Counted from the stretch's first letter, positions 1 to 9,907 are shown. The stretch is DNA of 64,000 nt from Nocardia africana NBRC 100379 (GCF_001612635.1 NZ_BDAV01000013.1:1-64000), one strand, 5' to 3'. Made by a program: numbers and translations. The notes: a model not told the origin generated them from the letters alone.

Positions 1-1
1 A

Positions 2-3000
2 CTCACCTGTCCCGACGCAACGAACACGCAGATCCAGGAGCTGCGGACCCTGCTCGCCGATGTCGAAGAGGGATGGCGCTACCCCTTCATCATCGACGTC
101 ACCGGGGACAACTCCGCACAGCGGCGCTCCGATGCCGCGATCCGCACCCTGTGGGACAACGCGATCCACCGCCTCGACACCTGTGAGGCCGTGTGCGGAA
201 CACAGCGCCCTACCCGCGCGGTGCCGCTGGCCCGCGAGATCGGATGGGCCGGTGAACTGTTGGGTGCGATCGACGAGTTGTCCACCGGGTGTGACGAGGT
301 CGGCAGAGCTCTCGACGAGTCCGCGCAGTCAGCGGTCGGAGTGCCTCGCCGCCGCCGCATCTTCGATGTTCGACGGCGGTTGGACAGCGTGCAGGGCGCG
401 ATCGCGTCTCTGCGGCGGCGGTTGCGCGCCGAGGCGTGCGGCGTCGTGCTCATCGAGGGCGGGTGGGGAACCGGCAAGACTTACCATGCGGCGCAATTCG
501 CACTCGACCGCATCGAGCAGGGCGCGCCCACCGTCTTCGTCAACGGCGCCATGTGGCGAGGCTCGACTCGCTCGTGGCTGACCGAGCTCGCCCGCTCGGT
601 CGACACCGGAATCAGCGGCCGCGAATTCCTGGACGGGCTACGTCTGCACGCCGAAGCCAGCGGCCATCGAGCCGTGATCATCGTCGATGCCGTCAACGAA
701 GCCGCCCCCGCGCACTGGCCTGGCCAGCTCGCGGAACTGGCGGCGCGAGTCGCGCCCTGCCCGGAAATCACCCTCATCGCGACACGACGCAATGACGAGG
801 GCACCCCGACATCGCGACCCAACGCCCGGCAATCGCCGTGGGCGATCTACCCCCACCGCGGTGTCGACCCCGCACAGGCATGGCAGATCCTGCGGCGCTC
901 CTTCGACTTGCCCCCGGTCGCCGCACCATGGACGATTCCCGACTACCGGCGTCCGCTCGTCTTGCGGATGTTCGCCCGCGTCCACAGCGGCAGCAGCGCC
1001 GACGCCGTGGCTCCGATGGCTCTCGGGGACCTATTTGCCAGCTGGATCGCCTTGCTGTCGCATGACTTTGCCGCTCAACACCCCTCGCATTCGCCGGGGA
1101 TGTATGACCGCGGGGAACTACAGGTAGTTCTTCGTCACCTCGACAGCCGTCCCGGCCAGGCAGTCACTCGTGAGCAGATCCGCCGCAACGCCGACGGGTT
1201 GTCCAGCGCCGAGGTCGACCGCGCCGTCGATTTCCTGTGCTACGAGGGCGTGCTCGTCGACACCGAAGGCCGCCTCGAATACGGGCTGCAACGAATCGCC
1301 GAATTCCGGCACGCTCAAGCGTTACTCGATGCCCGGCTCCGGCGTGCTCCCTCCGCGCCGAGGCGGCGTGCCCGCAGAAAATGGACGGACCCGGATCCGA
1401 TCACGCTGGCGATGGCCGAACTGTCACCGGCACATTCCGGTCACGAAGTTCTGCGTGGCCCTGCCTGGGCGTGGCGGGCGGGTATGCCCGAAGCGTTCAT
1501 CCTGTCGCTGCAAGGACGCTCGATCAGCACCGTCTCGCCCACAACCGTAACGCTCGCGCGCAAGATGCTGGCCGTGCCAGCCCGAAGACTGGCGATCTGG
1601 ATGTTCGCCATCCACAACTCGGTGACCGCCGGCCATCCACTCGGTGCCCGGTTCATCGATGAGGAACTGACACGCACGCCACCAACTCAACGCGCACAGC
1701 AATGGATCGAGGTACTCCACGCGATCGCCACCTTCGACGCGGAAGAAGAGGAAGACAGCGACCTCGCGGCAATCCTTGTGTGGATCAACCGCCGCGCCGA
1801 CACCAACACGCTGGACCCGATTCACGCCGGCGAACTCGCCCGCATGCTCATGTGGTGGCTGGCGCTGCCACCCGGGGAAACCGCCGCCTCGGCCACACGC
1901 ACCCTGGCCGCCGTGCTCGCCGCACAACCCCATCTCGCCGCTAGCCTGCTTGTTCACGCCCACGCTTGCGGCGACGTCGACATCTACGCCGGGGTGTGGA
2001 ACGCGGTGTACGGCGCGATCACCCGCGCCACAGCCACATCCGCCGCCGAAACCCTCGCCCTGGCAGCCCACGATCAGTTCCGCACCCGCCACGCGACGGC
2101 GGGAAGCCTGACGATGCATCTGCGACTGCACGTCGCGCTCTACCGCGCCCTCCACGCCGCCGGCCAGGTCCTCGACACGAAAGTATGCCCACCCACGCTG
2201 CATGAGCTGACATGCGCATACGCGAGCGTCTCCCGCGTTCGCTGGAGCCATCGCCGTGTGGGCGCCCACAGCGATCACATCGCGGTCGGGCCGTTGCGTG
2301 AGCTGCATGAACGATTCGCCGACGACAGCACAACCGGTTTCGACGAACAGGTCGGCCGAGCTGCGCAGCTCCTCGCCGAAGTCGCTGCACAGCACGCGAT
2401 CCCCTACCGTGACCGCCTGCGGTTACGGCATCAATCGGTGAGCGTGCGGAAAAAGCTCAACGACCAGGCCATACAGATGTGGCTGGCCGAACTCTCGGCA
2501 CGACACCGCTACCACGACCAGCTGCACCGCATCAACGGTCGCTGGGAGCCGCCACCGGCGGGCAGCGGGCGTTGGCTGGGTCCTGACGACGGCTACGACG
2601 AGTTGCCCGACCCCACCATCGATCTGGAAGTGCCGCTGTATGCCGCCGGGTCGATCGACCGCCGCGACGCCGGCAAACTCCCCATTCCCGCCGCGGTGTA
2701 CGACCCGACCGGCTGCCACGACACCATCGACGGCGCCGACTTTTCTTTTATCGAGCCCGACGGCAGCCGATGGTGGGTTCTGGCAGGTGAATTCGTCATC
2801 GAGAACCGCGCATGCAGTCCACCGGTCAACCTGGGGCAGCTAATCAACTCAGCACCCGATACCCCCACCGCCAGCCAAGTTCGGCCCGCACTCACACGGA
2901 CACGAAACACTACTCAGGTACGACTGCGTTCCTGGCTTGTCCACTCCGCAACGGGGAAGTCGAGCTCACTGCCGCTTCCGGCTAGCGCAGGGGACTTCGC

Positions 3001-3391
3001 CGCCGCCGAATGGGATACCCTCGCCCAGGCCATGACATGTCCACCTCCGACCGGTGCGGACGCGCGGGTGATCGCCTCGACCTGCTACTACTTCAACCCA
3101 GGACCGCAGCCGGATCGGTTCATGCTGATCGTGCCGACCGCGCAGTTCCGCGCTCTGCTCGATCTCACGTGGACCGGCAGACAGGTCACCTGCACCGACC
3201 CTCACGGCGACGTTCTTCAACAGCAGAGCATTGCCGACACCTACATGCTGCCGTTCGTGGCGATCAGCGACGGCCTCCGCACCCGAATCTCCCAGCAGGG
3301 CTACCGGATCGCGTGGGAGACCACACCGTTCCACGAACGCAACGGCTTCGACGAAACCAGCACGCACCGCTACTGGCTCGATCACTCCTGA
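2..3391 (+). CDS. STAND/NACHT-like P-loop NTPase, 5'-truncated by the window edge
   Basis: The reading frame is open from the first bases of the window, so the gene starts upstream; the first internal ATG-type start (191) is probably not the true one. About 1,129 residues are visible. A Walker A motif GGWGTGKT lies about 150 residues into the visible part (near nt 458), followed by a Walker B-like VIIVDAVNE (near nt 674). The acidic-plus-NE form is typical of STAND NTPases, including antiviral Avs-type proteins. The rest is a long alpha-helical region and a C-terminal beta-rich part, as in a sensor. No transmembrane segment is evident. The function is inferred to be conflict or defence signalling. 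The N-terminal effector, if there is one, lies outside the window. The domain class is fairly sure; the antiphage role is a guess. Confidence 0.7.
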   Translation, partial: LTCPDATNTQIQELRTLLADVEEGWRYPFIIDVTGDNSAQRRSDAAIRTLWDNAIHRLDTCEAVCGTQRPTRAVPLAREIGWAGELLGAIDELSTGCDEVGRALDESAQSAVGVPRRRRIFDVRRRLDSVQGAIASLRRRLRAEACGVVLIEGGWGTGKTYHAAQFALDRIEQGAPTVFVNGAMWRGSTRSWLTELARSVDTGISGREFLDGLRLHAEASGHRAVIIVDAVNEAAPAHWPGQLAELAARVAPCPEITLIATRRNDEGTPTSRPNARQSPWAIYPHRGVDPAQAWQILRRSFDLPPVAAPWTIPDYRRPLVLRMFARVHSGSSADAVAPMALGDLFASWIALLSHDFAAQHPSHSPGMYDRGELQVVLRHLDSRPGQAVTREQIRRNADGLSSAEVDRAVDFLCYEGVLVDTEGRLEYGLQRIAEFRHAQALLDARLRRAPSAPRRRARRKWTDPDPITLAMAELSPAHSGHEVLRGPAWAWRAGMPEAFILSLQGRSISTVSPTTVTLARKMLAVPARRLAIWMFAIHNSVTAGHPLGARFIDEELTRTPPTQRAQQWIEVLHAIATFDAEEEEDSDLAAILVWINRRADTNTLDPIHAGELARMLMWWLALPPGETAASATRTLAAVLAAQPHLAASLLVHAHACGDVDIYAGVWNAVYGAITRATATSAAETLALAAHDQFRTRHATAGSLTMHLRLHVALYRALHAAGQVLDTKVCPPTLHELTCAYASVSRVRWSHRRVGAHSDHIAVGPLRELHERFADDSTTGFDEQVGRAAQLLAEVAAQHAIPYRDRLRLRHQSVSVRKKLNDQAIQMWLAELSARHRYHDQLHRINGRWEPPPAGSGRWLGPDDGYDELPDPTIDLEVPLYAAGSIDRRDAGKLPIPAAVYDPTGCHDTIDGADFSFIEPDGSRWWVLAGEFVIENRACSPPVNLGQLINSAPDTPTASQVRPALTRTRNTTQVRLRSWLVHSATGKSSSLPLPASAGDFAAAEWDTLAQAMTCPPPTGADARVIASTCYYFNPGPQPDRFMLIVPTAQFRALLDLTWTGRQVTCTDPHGDVLQQQSIADTYMLPFVAISDGLRTRISQQGYRIAWETTPFHERNGFDETSTHRYWLDHS

Positions 3392-3601
3392 CCAACAACC
3401 AGCCACCATCCCAACCAGCTATCCCATCCACTGCGCAGCCAGCACAGTCCCGCCACGTCGTTCGTAAACCGCAGATTTCCGGGACGAACCGGCACGCCGC
3501 CGGCGAGCCGGTCGAATGCCCGTTGCAGGGCAACGCAACCCGCTGGCCCGCAAGGTCCATCCGCGCCACGACCAGCGACTACTCCCAGCGTTGGAACCAG
3601 A

Positions 3602-3805
3602 ACCGTGGTGCTCCCCTGAAGTAGTGGACATCCGAGATAGCGGGACGGTCGGTCCCTGGACAGGATGTTCACCATGCCTCGTCCGCGTCGATCGTATTCA
3701 CCCGAGTACCGGGTGGAAGCGGCATGTCAAGTTATCGATTCCGGCCGGTAGGTGCATGAGATCGCCCGCGAGCTGGATGTGCACGGGAACCTGCTGCATA
3801 ACTAG
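3602..3805 (+). pseudogene. Decayed 5' end of an IS3-family element (left end plus orfA remnant)
   Basis: About 200 bases match, with few differences, the left end of the IS3 element that begins at 24261. Shared features are the end sequence with GCTCCCCTGAAGTAGTGGAC, the leader and the start of orfA (MPRPRRSYSPEYRVEA). In this copy orfA is destroyed by in-frame stops after codons for DSGR and LLHN. The similarity stops abruptly at about 3805 and no orfB follows. It is a dead, truncated copy. Confidence 0.85.
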
Positions 3806-3896
3806 CTTCTATGGTGCCGCCGGCCTCGGCCTGGAGCGTGGCGGTCTCGGTGACCGCGTCGCCGGGTTGTCAGTACAGCCGCATAGACTGCTCGAG

Positions 3897-5444
3897 GTGC
3901 AACAATCCAAGCGCTCGGCACTTCTTGAACTCCCAAACCAGTTGCACGGGGGCGACCTGGCCGGTCTGCTCGCCAGCCTCGGTCTCGCCGCCACCCGCGT
4001 CAGCGGCAACACCTGGAGCATCCACGCTGACACCCCCGGCGGGCGCCATCACGACCTGCTCACCGCCCGGACGGTGGCCGGTCCCCCACGCCGCGAACCG
4101 CAGTTCGACATCCTTCCAAATGTTGTCGACGAGTTGCCCGCACACCAATTGACCCCCGAAGCTTTGACAACCTTAGAGAAGATTCGTGCCAACGCGGCGT
4201 CGGACGATGACCTGAAGACCCAGTTGTTGTACTCCCAGATCGAATTGACGCAAGCCAGTCGTCAGCGTTGCGGCCAGTTCACCGAACAACACTTCGGGCT
4301 CCTGGGGAGATACACGCTCAACGACACGGATGAGCTTTTGCTGCCGAACCGCAGCGCACACGTCGTCACCATCACTCAGACGCTGTTGCGACGAGTGAAG
4401 CTGCCGTCAATCGCTCTCAGGATGGCCCAGGACCCGACTGTGATCAATGAGCTGCGGGATGGGTCAGCGCAGGTGCCAAGCAGCGGTCTTTTGTTCGGAT
4501 CCGCTGCACAGCAGGCAAACTCGCTGGTCTTGTCCGGATCATTCTTGGACCCGCTCATGGGGTGCTTGCTGCCGTACGTGTGGGGATACGCCTGCCCACG
4601 ACCGATGTCAACAGTCCTCTTCGGGTTCGGTCGCGCCTTGCCTGCAGCGAACGGCCTTGAGGCGAGAGAGATGCTGGAGCTGCTGCAGCGCAGCGGGCGA
4701 AACTCCGCCGTCTCGCTTCCGACGTTCACGAGAACTGCAGCTGGGGAAGCCATCGACTGGTGGGTCATGCGACTCAACCAATTGTTCCGATACCTGACCG
4801 ATCCAGCCACCTACATCGACTCTCAAGATCGTTACGTTCCACACGAGCAACTGCACTGGATGCTGACCCTCAGCCAGGTTCTGCAACTGACAGCGTCGCT
4901 GCAGACCACCATTCGCGACACGACCGCCCAGAGAGTCATCGCATTCACCCTGCTCGGATCCTTCGCTGACCGCCTCCTTGGCGAAAAAGTGGAACTCAAG
5001 ACCCTGTTTTCCGCGAAATACGCTCAGGAACAATTCAATTTCGTCAAGTCCTGTATGAACAACCATGCCGCCGAGATCCTGCTTCCCGCAGCACAACGGG
5101 CACTCGACGCGCTCCAGCAGCTACAAAAGGGCTTCTTCATCTCCGAGCAGCGCGGAATCAAAGCTGTTCGCATCCACATGCCGAACGGCGCGGTCAAGGA
5201 ATTCAACCGTGAAGATGCCGCCGCGCGGTTGATGGTCATCCACCGCAACGCTACACACGGGTACGGTCGTGGAGCCAAGCCAAAGAGCGTGACGAGCGCC
5301 GAAGTCGGCGAACGCCTCCTTGCCCAGCACGACGGACGAATCCCCGATGACCTCGCATTGTTGCCCTATCTCTACCTGCTCGCAGCCTTCTGTCGTCCAG
5401 ATGACATCCGAGACCGGATCATCGAACAGATAGCGGTGATGTGA
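3897..5444 (+). CDS. Unknown protein with C-terminal RN-x2-HG motif; N-terminus uncertain
   Basis: The open frame continues upstream to 3516, but that part runs through the IS3 relic out of its own coding frame and cannot be native. The coding start given is a GTG (VQQSKRSALLEL), a conservative choice of about 515 residues; the original N-terminus may have been replaced by the IS relic. The protein is mainly helical and soluble. Near its C-terminus it has MVIHRNATHGYG, an R-N-x2-H-G motif resembling the RN...H signatures of HEPN RNase-like proteins found in abortive-infection systems, though the spacing is shorter than the classical Rx4-6H. It follows the STAND NTPase on the same strand, so a defence partner is possible. 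No family is recognised with confidence. Confidence 0.55.
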   Translation: MQQSKRSALLELPNQLHGGDLAGLLASLGLAATRVSGNTWSIHADTPGGRHHDLLTARTVAGPPRREPQFDILPNVVDELPAHQLTPEALTTLEKIRANAASDDDLKTQLLYSQIELTQASRQRCGQFTEQHFGLLGRYTLNDTDELLLPNRSAHVVTITQTLLRRVKLPSIALRMAQDPTVINELRDGSAQVPSSGLLFGSAAQQANSLVLSGSFLDPLMGCLLPYVWGYACPRPMSTVLFGFGRALPAANGLEAREMLELLQRSGRNSAVSLPTFTRTAAGEAIDWWVMRLNQLFRYLTDPATYIDSQDRYVPHEQLHWMLTLSQVLQLTASLQTTIRDTTAQRVIAFTLLGSFADRLLGEKVELKTLFSAKYAQEQFNFVKSCMNNHAAEILLPAAQRALDALQQLQKGFFISEQRGIKAVRIHMPNGAVKEFNREDAAARLMVIHRNATHGYGRGAKPKSVTSAEVGERLLAQHDGRIPDDLALLPYLYLLAAFCRPDDIRDRIIEQIAVM

Positions 5445-5871
5445 ATGCTCGTCACGACTACTTCATCCGGCGGAAATAGATAGAACCCGAAGCAGGCGGA
5501 ATCAAGCCGAAGTCACAAGGCTCGAAATACCCAGGCGTGCAATGAAAATGCTCCTCACCGGAGCGCGGCCTCGGCGCCACACCGAGCTGATCCTGCCCCG
5601 CGGCGCCGGCGGATCACTCCCGCGAGGAGCGACAGGTGAACGCGTCAGCGCGGCGAGCTTGAGGAGGTTCTGGTGTCAAATGCCTGTGTCGCTGAGTGTT
5701 CCATCGAGTCGTCGAACGGGGCGCCGGAGACGTCTGTTAGCCAAATTTGGGTTGAGGTTGCCTTTACGCGCGCCACCCGTCTCGAACGGAGTCACGAACG
5801 CTCCTGCGCGCGTGGACTTTTCGATACTCGTTACCTTCATTGCACGGTCCCCGTGACAGCGAATGGCCGGG
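5445..5871. other. Intergenic region without a supported gene
   Basis: About 430 bases between convergent genes. The short open frames here lack family features and a convincing ribosome site. No repeat or RNA is recognised. Confidence 0.5.
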
Positions 5872-6808
5872 TCAGCTGTACTGACTCCAGGATGATGTCG
5901 TGTCGCCGGTGAGGATCGCGTGGAGACGCTGGCGTAGCCGTGTTGCGTTGGCTGGCGAGTCACCGGCCCTGCGGAGTGGGCCGGTGATTTGCACGAGGTC
6001 TCTCATCCGGCGCAGGGTCTCGTAGCCGGTGGCGAATTCGGAAAGGTCGTAGCCGTAGGTGGTGATGAACTCCGTTACCCAGTGCTGGTCACGTCCGTAA
6101 CGGATCGCGGCGTGCCAGGTCGGTATGAGGTCGACCTCGAATGGGCCGATGCTCACCCAGTCCCAGTCGCCGAGAATGGCGCGCGGTCGTGCGGAGTCGT
6201 CGTTCGTTCTGTCCCACAGTAGGTTTCCTGCCCAGGCGTCACCGTGGATGAGTCCGTGGCCCAGTGGCCAGCTGGTATCGGCGAGTTCGCCGGCCACGGT
6301 CTCGATCATGTTCAGCAGAGTCGCGCGTTCGAGGTCGGTGATGTGTCCGGTGTCGGTGCGGGGATCGTGCAGAGCGGTGCGCAGGGATTGCAGAGGAACC
6401 CAGTTCGGGAGGTCGATTTGTGCGGGGGGCGGGGTCGAATGCAGCTCCCGCAGTAGTGATCCGAGGTCGCGTGAGGTCGGAGGCAAAGCGTCCGATTGTG
6501 GGTAGTAGCGCCAGAAGCTGACGTCGTGCCCGTGCACGGCGAGCGGACGCGCGCCTGCGAGTGGGACGGTGGCTCCGAAGCCGCGTGCGGCCAGCCATGC
6601 GGTCAGCGATGTGACGGATCGGACTCTGGGCAGGTCGGCTGCCGCTGTGGACACGCGTGCGACGGCTTGATGGTGAGGTAGGACGAACGGCGTTGCTCGA
6701 GTGGTGAATGAGGTGGGCCGCCTCGTCGCTGAAGCCGACTTCGTGACAGGCGGCGCGCAGGATGGTGCGTAGGCTGGTCGTGGTGTTGATCATGTCACCC
6801 GGCACCAT
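5872..6808 (-). pseudogene. Aminoglycoside/choline-kinase-type phosphotransferase, frameshifted
   Basis: The downstream frame (260 aa from a GTG at 6654) contains the kinase signature HGDAWAGNLLW (catalytic loop) and LGDWDW (metal-binding Asp) of the APH/CHK family, which transfers phosphate from ATP to a hydroxyl of a small molecule or antibiotic. The N-terminal lobe is encoded in another frame from 6808 (TSLRTILRAACHEVGF...HHSSNAV) and joins sensibly to VLPHHQAVARVSTAAADL after a frame change near 6686-6690. The full-length gene would encode about 310 residues. Either it is a recent pseudogene or the sequence has an indel. The substrate cannot be predicted. Confidence 0.7.
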
Positions 6809-6834
6809 AGTCCGCGCGTCGGTTCGGGTGGGCC

Positions 6835-7023
6835 GTGATTTTCGACTGTGATGGTTTGCTGGTCGAGACCAGAGTCACGGGTTCGGAGGCGGAACAAAGT
6901 TGTTCGCCGCGCCTGGTTTCGGAATCGGCGCCGGACAGACGGCCCTGCGGATCGGGCGCTGTCGACGCCGCCGCTAACGCTTGGGCTACTGCGGTAGCGG
7001 CGTCTCTTTGCCGGGGGACTTGA
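6835..7023 (+). pseudogene. Possible HAD-hydrolase 5' fragment
   Basis: The frame begins (V/M)IFDCDGLLVET, which matches motif I (DxDGxLVET) of HAD phosphatases such as beta-phosphoglucomutase-like enzymes. Downstream, the translation loses family character within about 20 residues and ends at 62 codons. It is best read as the stump of a deleted gene; chance similarity cannot be excluded for so short a match. Confidence 0.35.
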
Positions 7024-7135
7024 CGAAGATGCTTTCGACGTCGATTCCCTCGAACTACCGGACGGAGTTCTGATCGAACAGTAGCCGACGCACCGCCCAG
7101 CCCTCGTCCACCCGGAATTTCCACTAGGTGTGTGT

Positions 7136-8221
7136 TTATGCCCAGGATTCGACTTTGGCCAGGTTGGGAAATCCGAGATCCGTCAGCGCGCGGACGACCT
7201 CGCTAGTGGGGAGCCCACGGTAGAACGGGGCGGACACGGGCGCTCCATTATTGGTCTGAACCTCAGAGGAGTCTTCGACCACAAGCCCGATCACCCGGCC
7301 ATCGCCAGCGACGATGGGACCACCACTGTTGCCGGGACGGGCGATCGCGGAGTACAGAAAAACGGGTTCGCGGCTCGGCATCGATGGAGTCGATGGGTTC
7401 ACCACTTCGCCGCGCTGAACGGTGATGGCCATTTCCGCGGTCATCGGCACCCGCGGAAAGCCGAATACGAACGTCTCGTCAGCCCAGTTCGGATCGCGAA
7501 ACACCATTCCTGCGAGGGGCTGGAGGCCATCAGCGTCGTCTGCCAACTCCAGTTCGATCACTGCAACGTCGAGTTGGGCGTGGGCGCGGACGCGACACGA
7601 GCGGTACCCCGCTGGGGTCGGCACCTGCTGAACTACTTGCATCCCATACCTCACGCCTTCCGCAACATGTCGGTTGGTCAGAATGTGCGCGCGATCCACG
7701 ATGAGGCCAGTTCCCCATCGCTCGTCTGTCTCGGCGGCGGCGTCAGCTTCGGTCGCATAGCCCGTGATCTGGACGGTCGCAGAGCAATAGAACGGGATGA
7801 TCAGTTCGGCACCGAGAGCTTCGGCCAGCCAAAGCTTTCCACCGTCTTGCCGCTGCAACACCGGTCCACCGTTTGCAAGATAGGTCTGGCCGCCAACAGC
7901 CTTCTGGTAGTCGAATCCTTGCGCGAGCAGCAGACCCGCGTGCTCCAATGCACCGAGTACGCGCACCACATCTGCCAGATTGCCTGTCGTGTTGCCGACT
8001 TTCCCGAGAAAAGTCATGAAATGGGCGACCGTCCATGGGTGGATCACCCCTTTCTCGTAAGGCGCGCCCGCAAGCTCTGCCCATTGCTGGTTGCGCGCAA
8101 GCCCGAAAAATCGATGAGCCAACTCCGCGATCTGGATACGCCACGCGATGGTCACCGGCGCGTACCTTTCCTTGCGAGGTTCAGGTATGCCATCACGCGA
8201 CTCGGTCGCCGTAGTCGTCAT
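7136..8221 (-). CDS. Trypsin-like serine protease with extra N-terminal domain
   Basis: A 361-residue protein; the ATG at 8221 (MTTTATESRD) is preferred over an upstream in-frame start because the upstream part lacks protein character. The C-terminal half is a chymotrypsin-fold protease with His185 (ILTNRHVAEG), Asp218 (AQLDVAVIEL) and Ser299 (RPGNSGGP). Residues 20-130 form a separate helical domain that I cannot name, of the sort fused to trypsin-like peptidases in bacterial conflict systems. No signal peptide or membrane segment is seen, so it is likely cytoplasmic, unlike most trypsin-like proteases. The catalytic triad looks complete. It sits in accessory DNA beside integrase genes. Confidence 0.8.
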   Translation of the reverse strand: MTTTATESRDGIPEPRKERYAPVTIAWRIQIAELAHRFFGLARNQQWAELAGAPYEKGVIHPWTVAHFMTFLGKVGNTTGNLADVVRVLGALEHAGLLLAQGFDYQKAVGGQTYLANGGPVLQRQDGGKLWLAEALGAELIIPFYCSATVQITGYATEADAAAETDERWGTGLIVDRAHILTNRHVAEGVRYGMQVVQQVPTPAGYRSCRVRAHAQLDVAVIELELADDADGLQPLAGMVFRDPNWADETFVFGFPRVPMTAEMAITVQRGEVVNPSTPSMPSREPVFLYSAIARPGNSGGPIVAGDGRVIGLVVEDSSEVQTNNGAPVSAPFYRGLPTSEVVRALTDLGFPNLAKVESWA

Positions 8222-8369
8222 GCTCCGACGGTATCCCTGTCCGTTGGCATCGACCCAACCGCGGCGGCATGGCCGCCCCAGGGCCGATCCCCCAACAGGG
8301 AATTCTCCGCGACCGACCGACCACGCCTGAAGCGAACGCCGGTCGGTAACAACCAACTACAGGTGCGCA

Positions 8370-8576
8370 CTAGTCACCGCGTCGGTGTTGGCGGAGATTC
8401 GATAGAAGCCCTAGGACGGAGATCAGAACTGTGACGGCCTCCGACCAGCCCGTGAGGAGCCCGGTGGCGGTTGCGAGACTGACTGCCAGGGAGAGGGCCA
8501 GTAGCGGGTGAATCTCGGGCGGTCTCGGTTCTGGTGGTTCCAGTCGGGGATGGTCGGAGGTGGGAGTTAGGCTCAT
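8370..8576 (-). CDS. Small membrane protein, function unknown
   Basis: Sixty-eight residues: a proline-rich start (DHPRLEPPEPRPPEIHP), then a hydrophobic stretch long enough for one or two membrane helices (LLALSLAVSLATATGLL, AVTVLISVLGLLSNL) and a basic tail. It lies upstream of, and on the same strand as, the trypsin-like protease gene with about 150 bases between them, so the two may be co-transcribed. No family recognised. Confidence 0.5.
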   Translation of the reverse strand: MSLTPTSDHPRLEPPEPRPPEIHPLLALSLAVSLATATGLLTGWSEAVTVLISVLGLLSNLRQHRRGD

Positions 8577-8621
8577 GCTCGCCTAGCCCTTTCGTGTCGC
8601 AGAGTGGATGGGCGTTGAGTG

Positions 8622-8649
8622 GCCCCGCCTGTTGCCTCAGGCGGGGCCC
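8622..8649. terminator. Strong GC-rich hairpin between two minus-strand genes
   Basis: Perfect 11-bp arms GGCCCCGCCTG / CAGGCGGGGCC with a 6-base loop. It lies after the coiled-coil gene (ending 8910) and before the small membrane gene (starting 8576). There is no long T run, as is common for actinobacterial terminators. Confidence 0.6.
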
Positions 8650-8909
8650 ACCGTTTTCCGGCCTGCCGATGGTTCTGGGCGGGTCCGGTACGCCGCACTC
8701 TATGCGAGACCCCCGACGTGTCGCTTCTGCGCATTCGAGCCGTGGTCCCCGTCGCTCTGACGGGGAAAGCACTGTTCAGCAGGATAATTCGCGCGTTAGC
8801 ACATACCACCGACACCTCGCCGCCCTGTGCATGAACCGGGCTGCTGGGGATAACTCCCGCGAAGGTGGATGCGACTGCGCACAGGTTGTGCACAACCGCC
8901 GTCTGCCGT

Positions 8910-9845
8910 TTACTCTGCTGGACTTCCGTCGGCTGCGGTGAACGCGGGCCACTGGTGCGCATGAATGATCGAGTCGAGCTGGCGGCGTTGTTCGCGTGCG
9001 GCGCGGTCGGCCATGGCGTGGGCGGCGGCGATGGCCCTCGAGTGCTCGCGCTCGCGCGCCTCGTTCTGCTGGCGGTGTGTGTCGGCCTGCTCGGCGAGCT
9101 GCCGTCGCAACGCCGCGTTCTCCTCGGCGGCGGCCTGGGCCTGTCCGCGGATGACATCTGCCTCGGCTTCGGCGCGCGCTTGCGCGGTGCGCGCGGCGTC
9201 GTACTCATGGCGCATCCTCGTCAGCGTTTGCTCGGCCTCGGTGTAGACACTGTCGCGATCCTTCTCCGCCGCAGCGATTCTCGCCTCGGCGACGGTGCGG
9301 GCTTCTTCGGCCTCGCGGCGTGCCTGGGCGGCTTCCACTGCCGCATCGTCGGCTGCTTGCAACGCCAGCGTTTCCAGTTCGGCGGCTCGGTCACGCTGCG
9401 CCGTCATCGCCGCCAGTGCACGCTCGGCGGCCGATTGCGCTTGCTCGGCGGCGGCGATCTTGACCGCGGCCTCACGGCGGATGTCGGCGATTTCGCGATC
9501 GATCGCCTCGGCACCGGTGATGGTGGCCAGCGTGTCGGCGCTGTCGCTGACGATCGCGGACAATTCGTCACGCAGACGTGCGGCCTCGGCCAGCAGACCC
9601 GCGACCGTCACCGCACCATCGGTGACCGGCCGCAGACTCGGGGTGGCTGGTTCGCGGGTCTGCTGCTGGGCGTGTTTTCGTTTGGCGCGCAACGCGGTCT
9701 GTGCGTTGTGGCTCGGGTCGGCGCAGTAGGCGAAGGGGCGCCCCGGCCGCCGGGTCGTCGTTTCAGGCTCGGCTGTGCAGCCGGGATAGCCGCACTGTGC
9801 CGAAACCGTGCGCTTGCGGGAGTGGAGGTCAATGGGTTTTGTCAT
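8910..9845 (-). CDS. Coiled-coil protein with N-terminal Cys-rich motif
   Basis: A 311-residue protein. Residues about 17-42 contain CGYPGC and YCADPSH, which could form a small zinc-binding knuckle. Residues about 80-290 are an uninterrupted Ala/Glu/Arg-rich coiled coil, resembling the KfrA-like DNA-associated proteins of plasmids and integrative elements. It is encoded just downstream of the integrase, on the same strand, with 62 bases between them. A role in element maintenance or regulation is inferred only from context. Confidence 0.65.
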   Translation of the reverse strand: MTKPIDLHSRKRTVSAQCGYPGCTAEPETTTRRPGRPFAYCADPSHNAQTALRAKRKHAQQQTREPATPSLRPVTDGAVTVAGLLAEAARLRDELSAIVSDSADTLATITGAEAIDREIADIRREAAVKIAAAEQAQSAAERALAAMTAQRDRAAELETLALQAADDAAVEAAQARREAEEARTVAEARIAAAEKDRDSVYTEAEQTLTRMRHEYDAARTAQARAEAEADVIRGQAQAAAEENAALRRQLAEQADTHRQQNEAREREHSRAIAAAHAMADRAAREQRRQLDSIIHAHQWPAFTAADGSPAE

Positions 9846-9907
9846 TGAATTCCATTTCGTTTCATTACATTTCGTAGCCGTCGCAGTATGAAAATGAATC
9901 GGGGCGG
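9846..9907 (-). promoter_or_regulatory. Integrase/coiled-coil intergenic region with a direct repeat
   Basis: Two copies of CATTTCG (9853-9859 and 9868-9874), 15 bases apart, lie immediately upstream of the coiled-coil gene in an AT-richer stretch. They could be a protein-binding site or promoter. This is a weak inference. Confidence 0.3.

Noticed and set aside
3516-3896. N-terminal extension of the 3897-5444 protein
   Set aside because: It translates the IS3 relic out of its own frame.
7130-8434. 434-codon frame on the plus strand
   Set aside because: Antisense of the protease gene, which has a complete catalytic triad.
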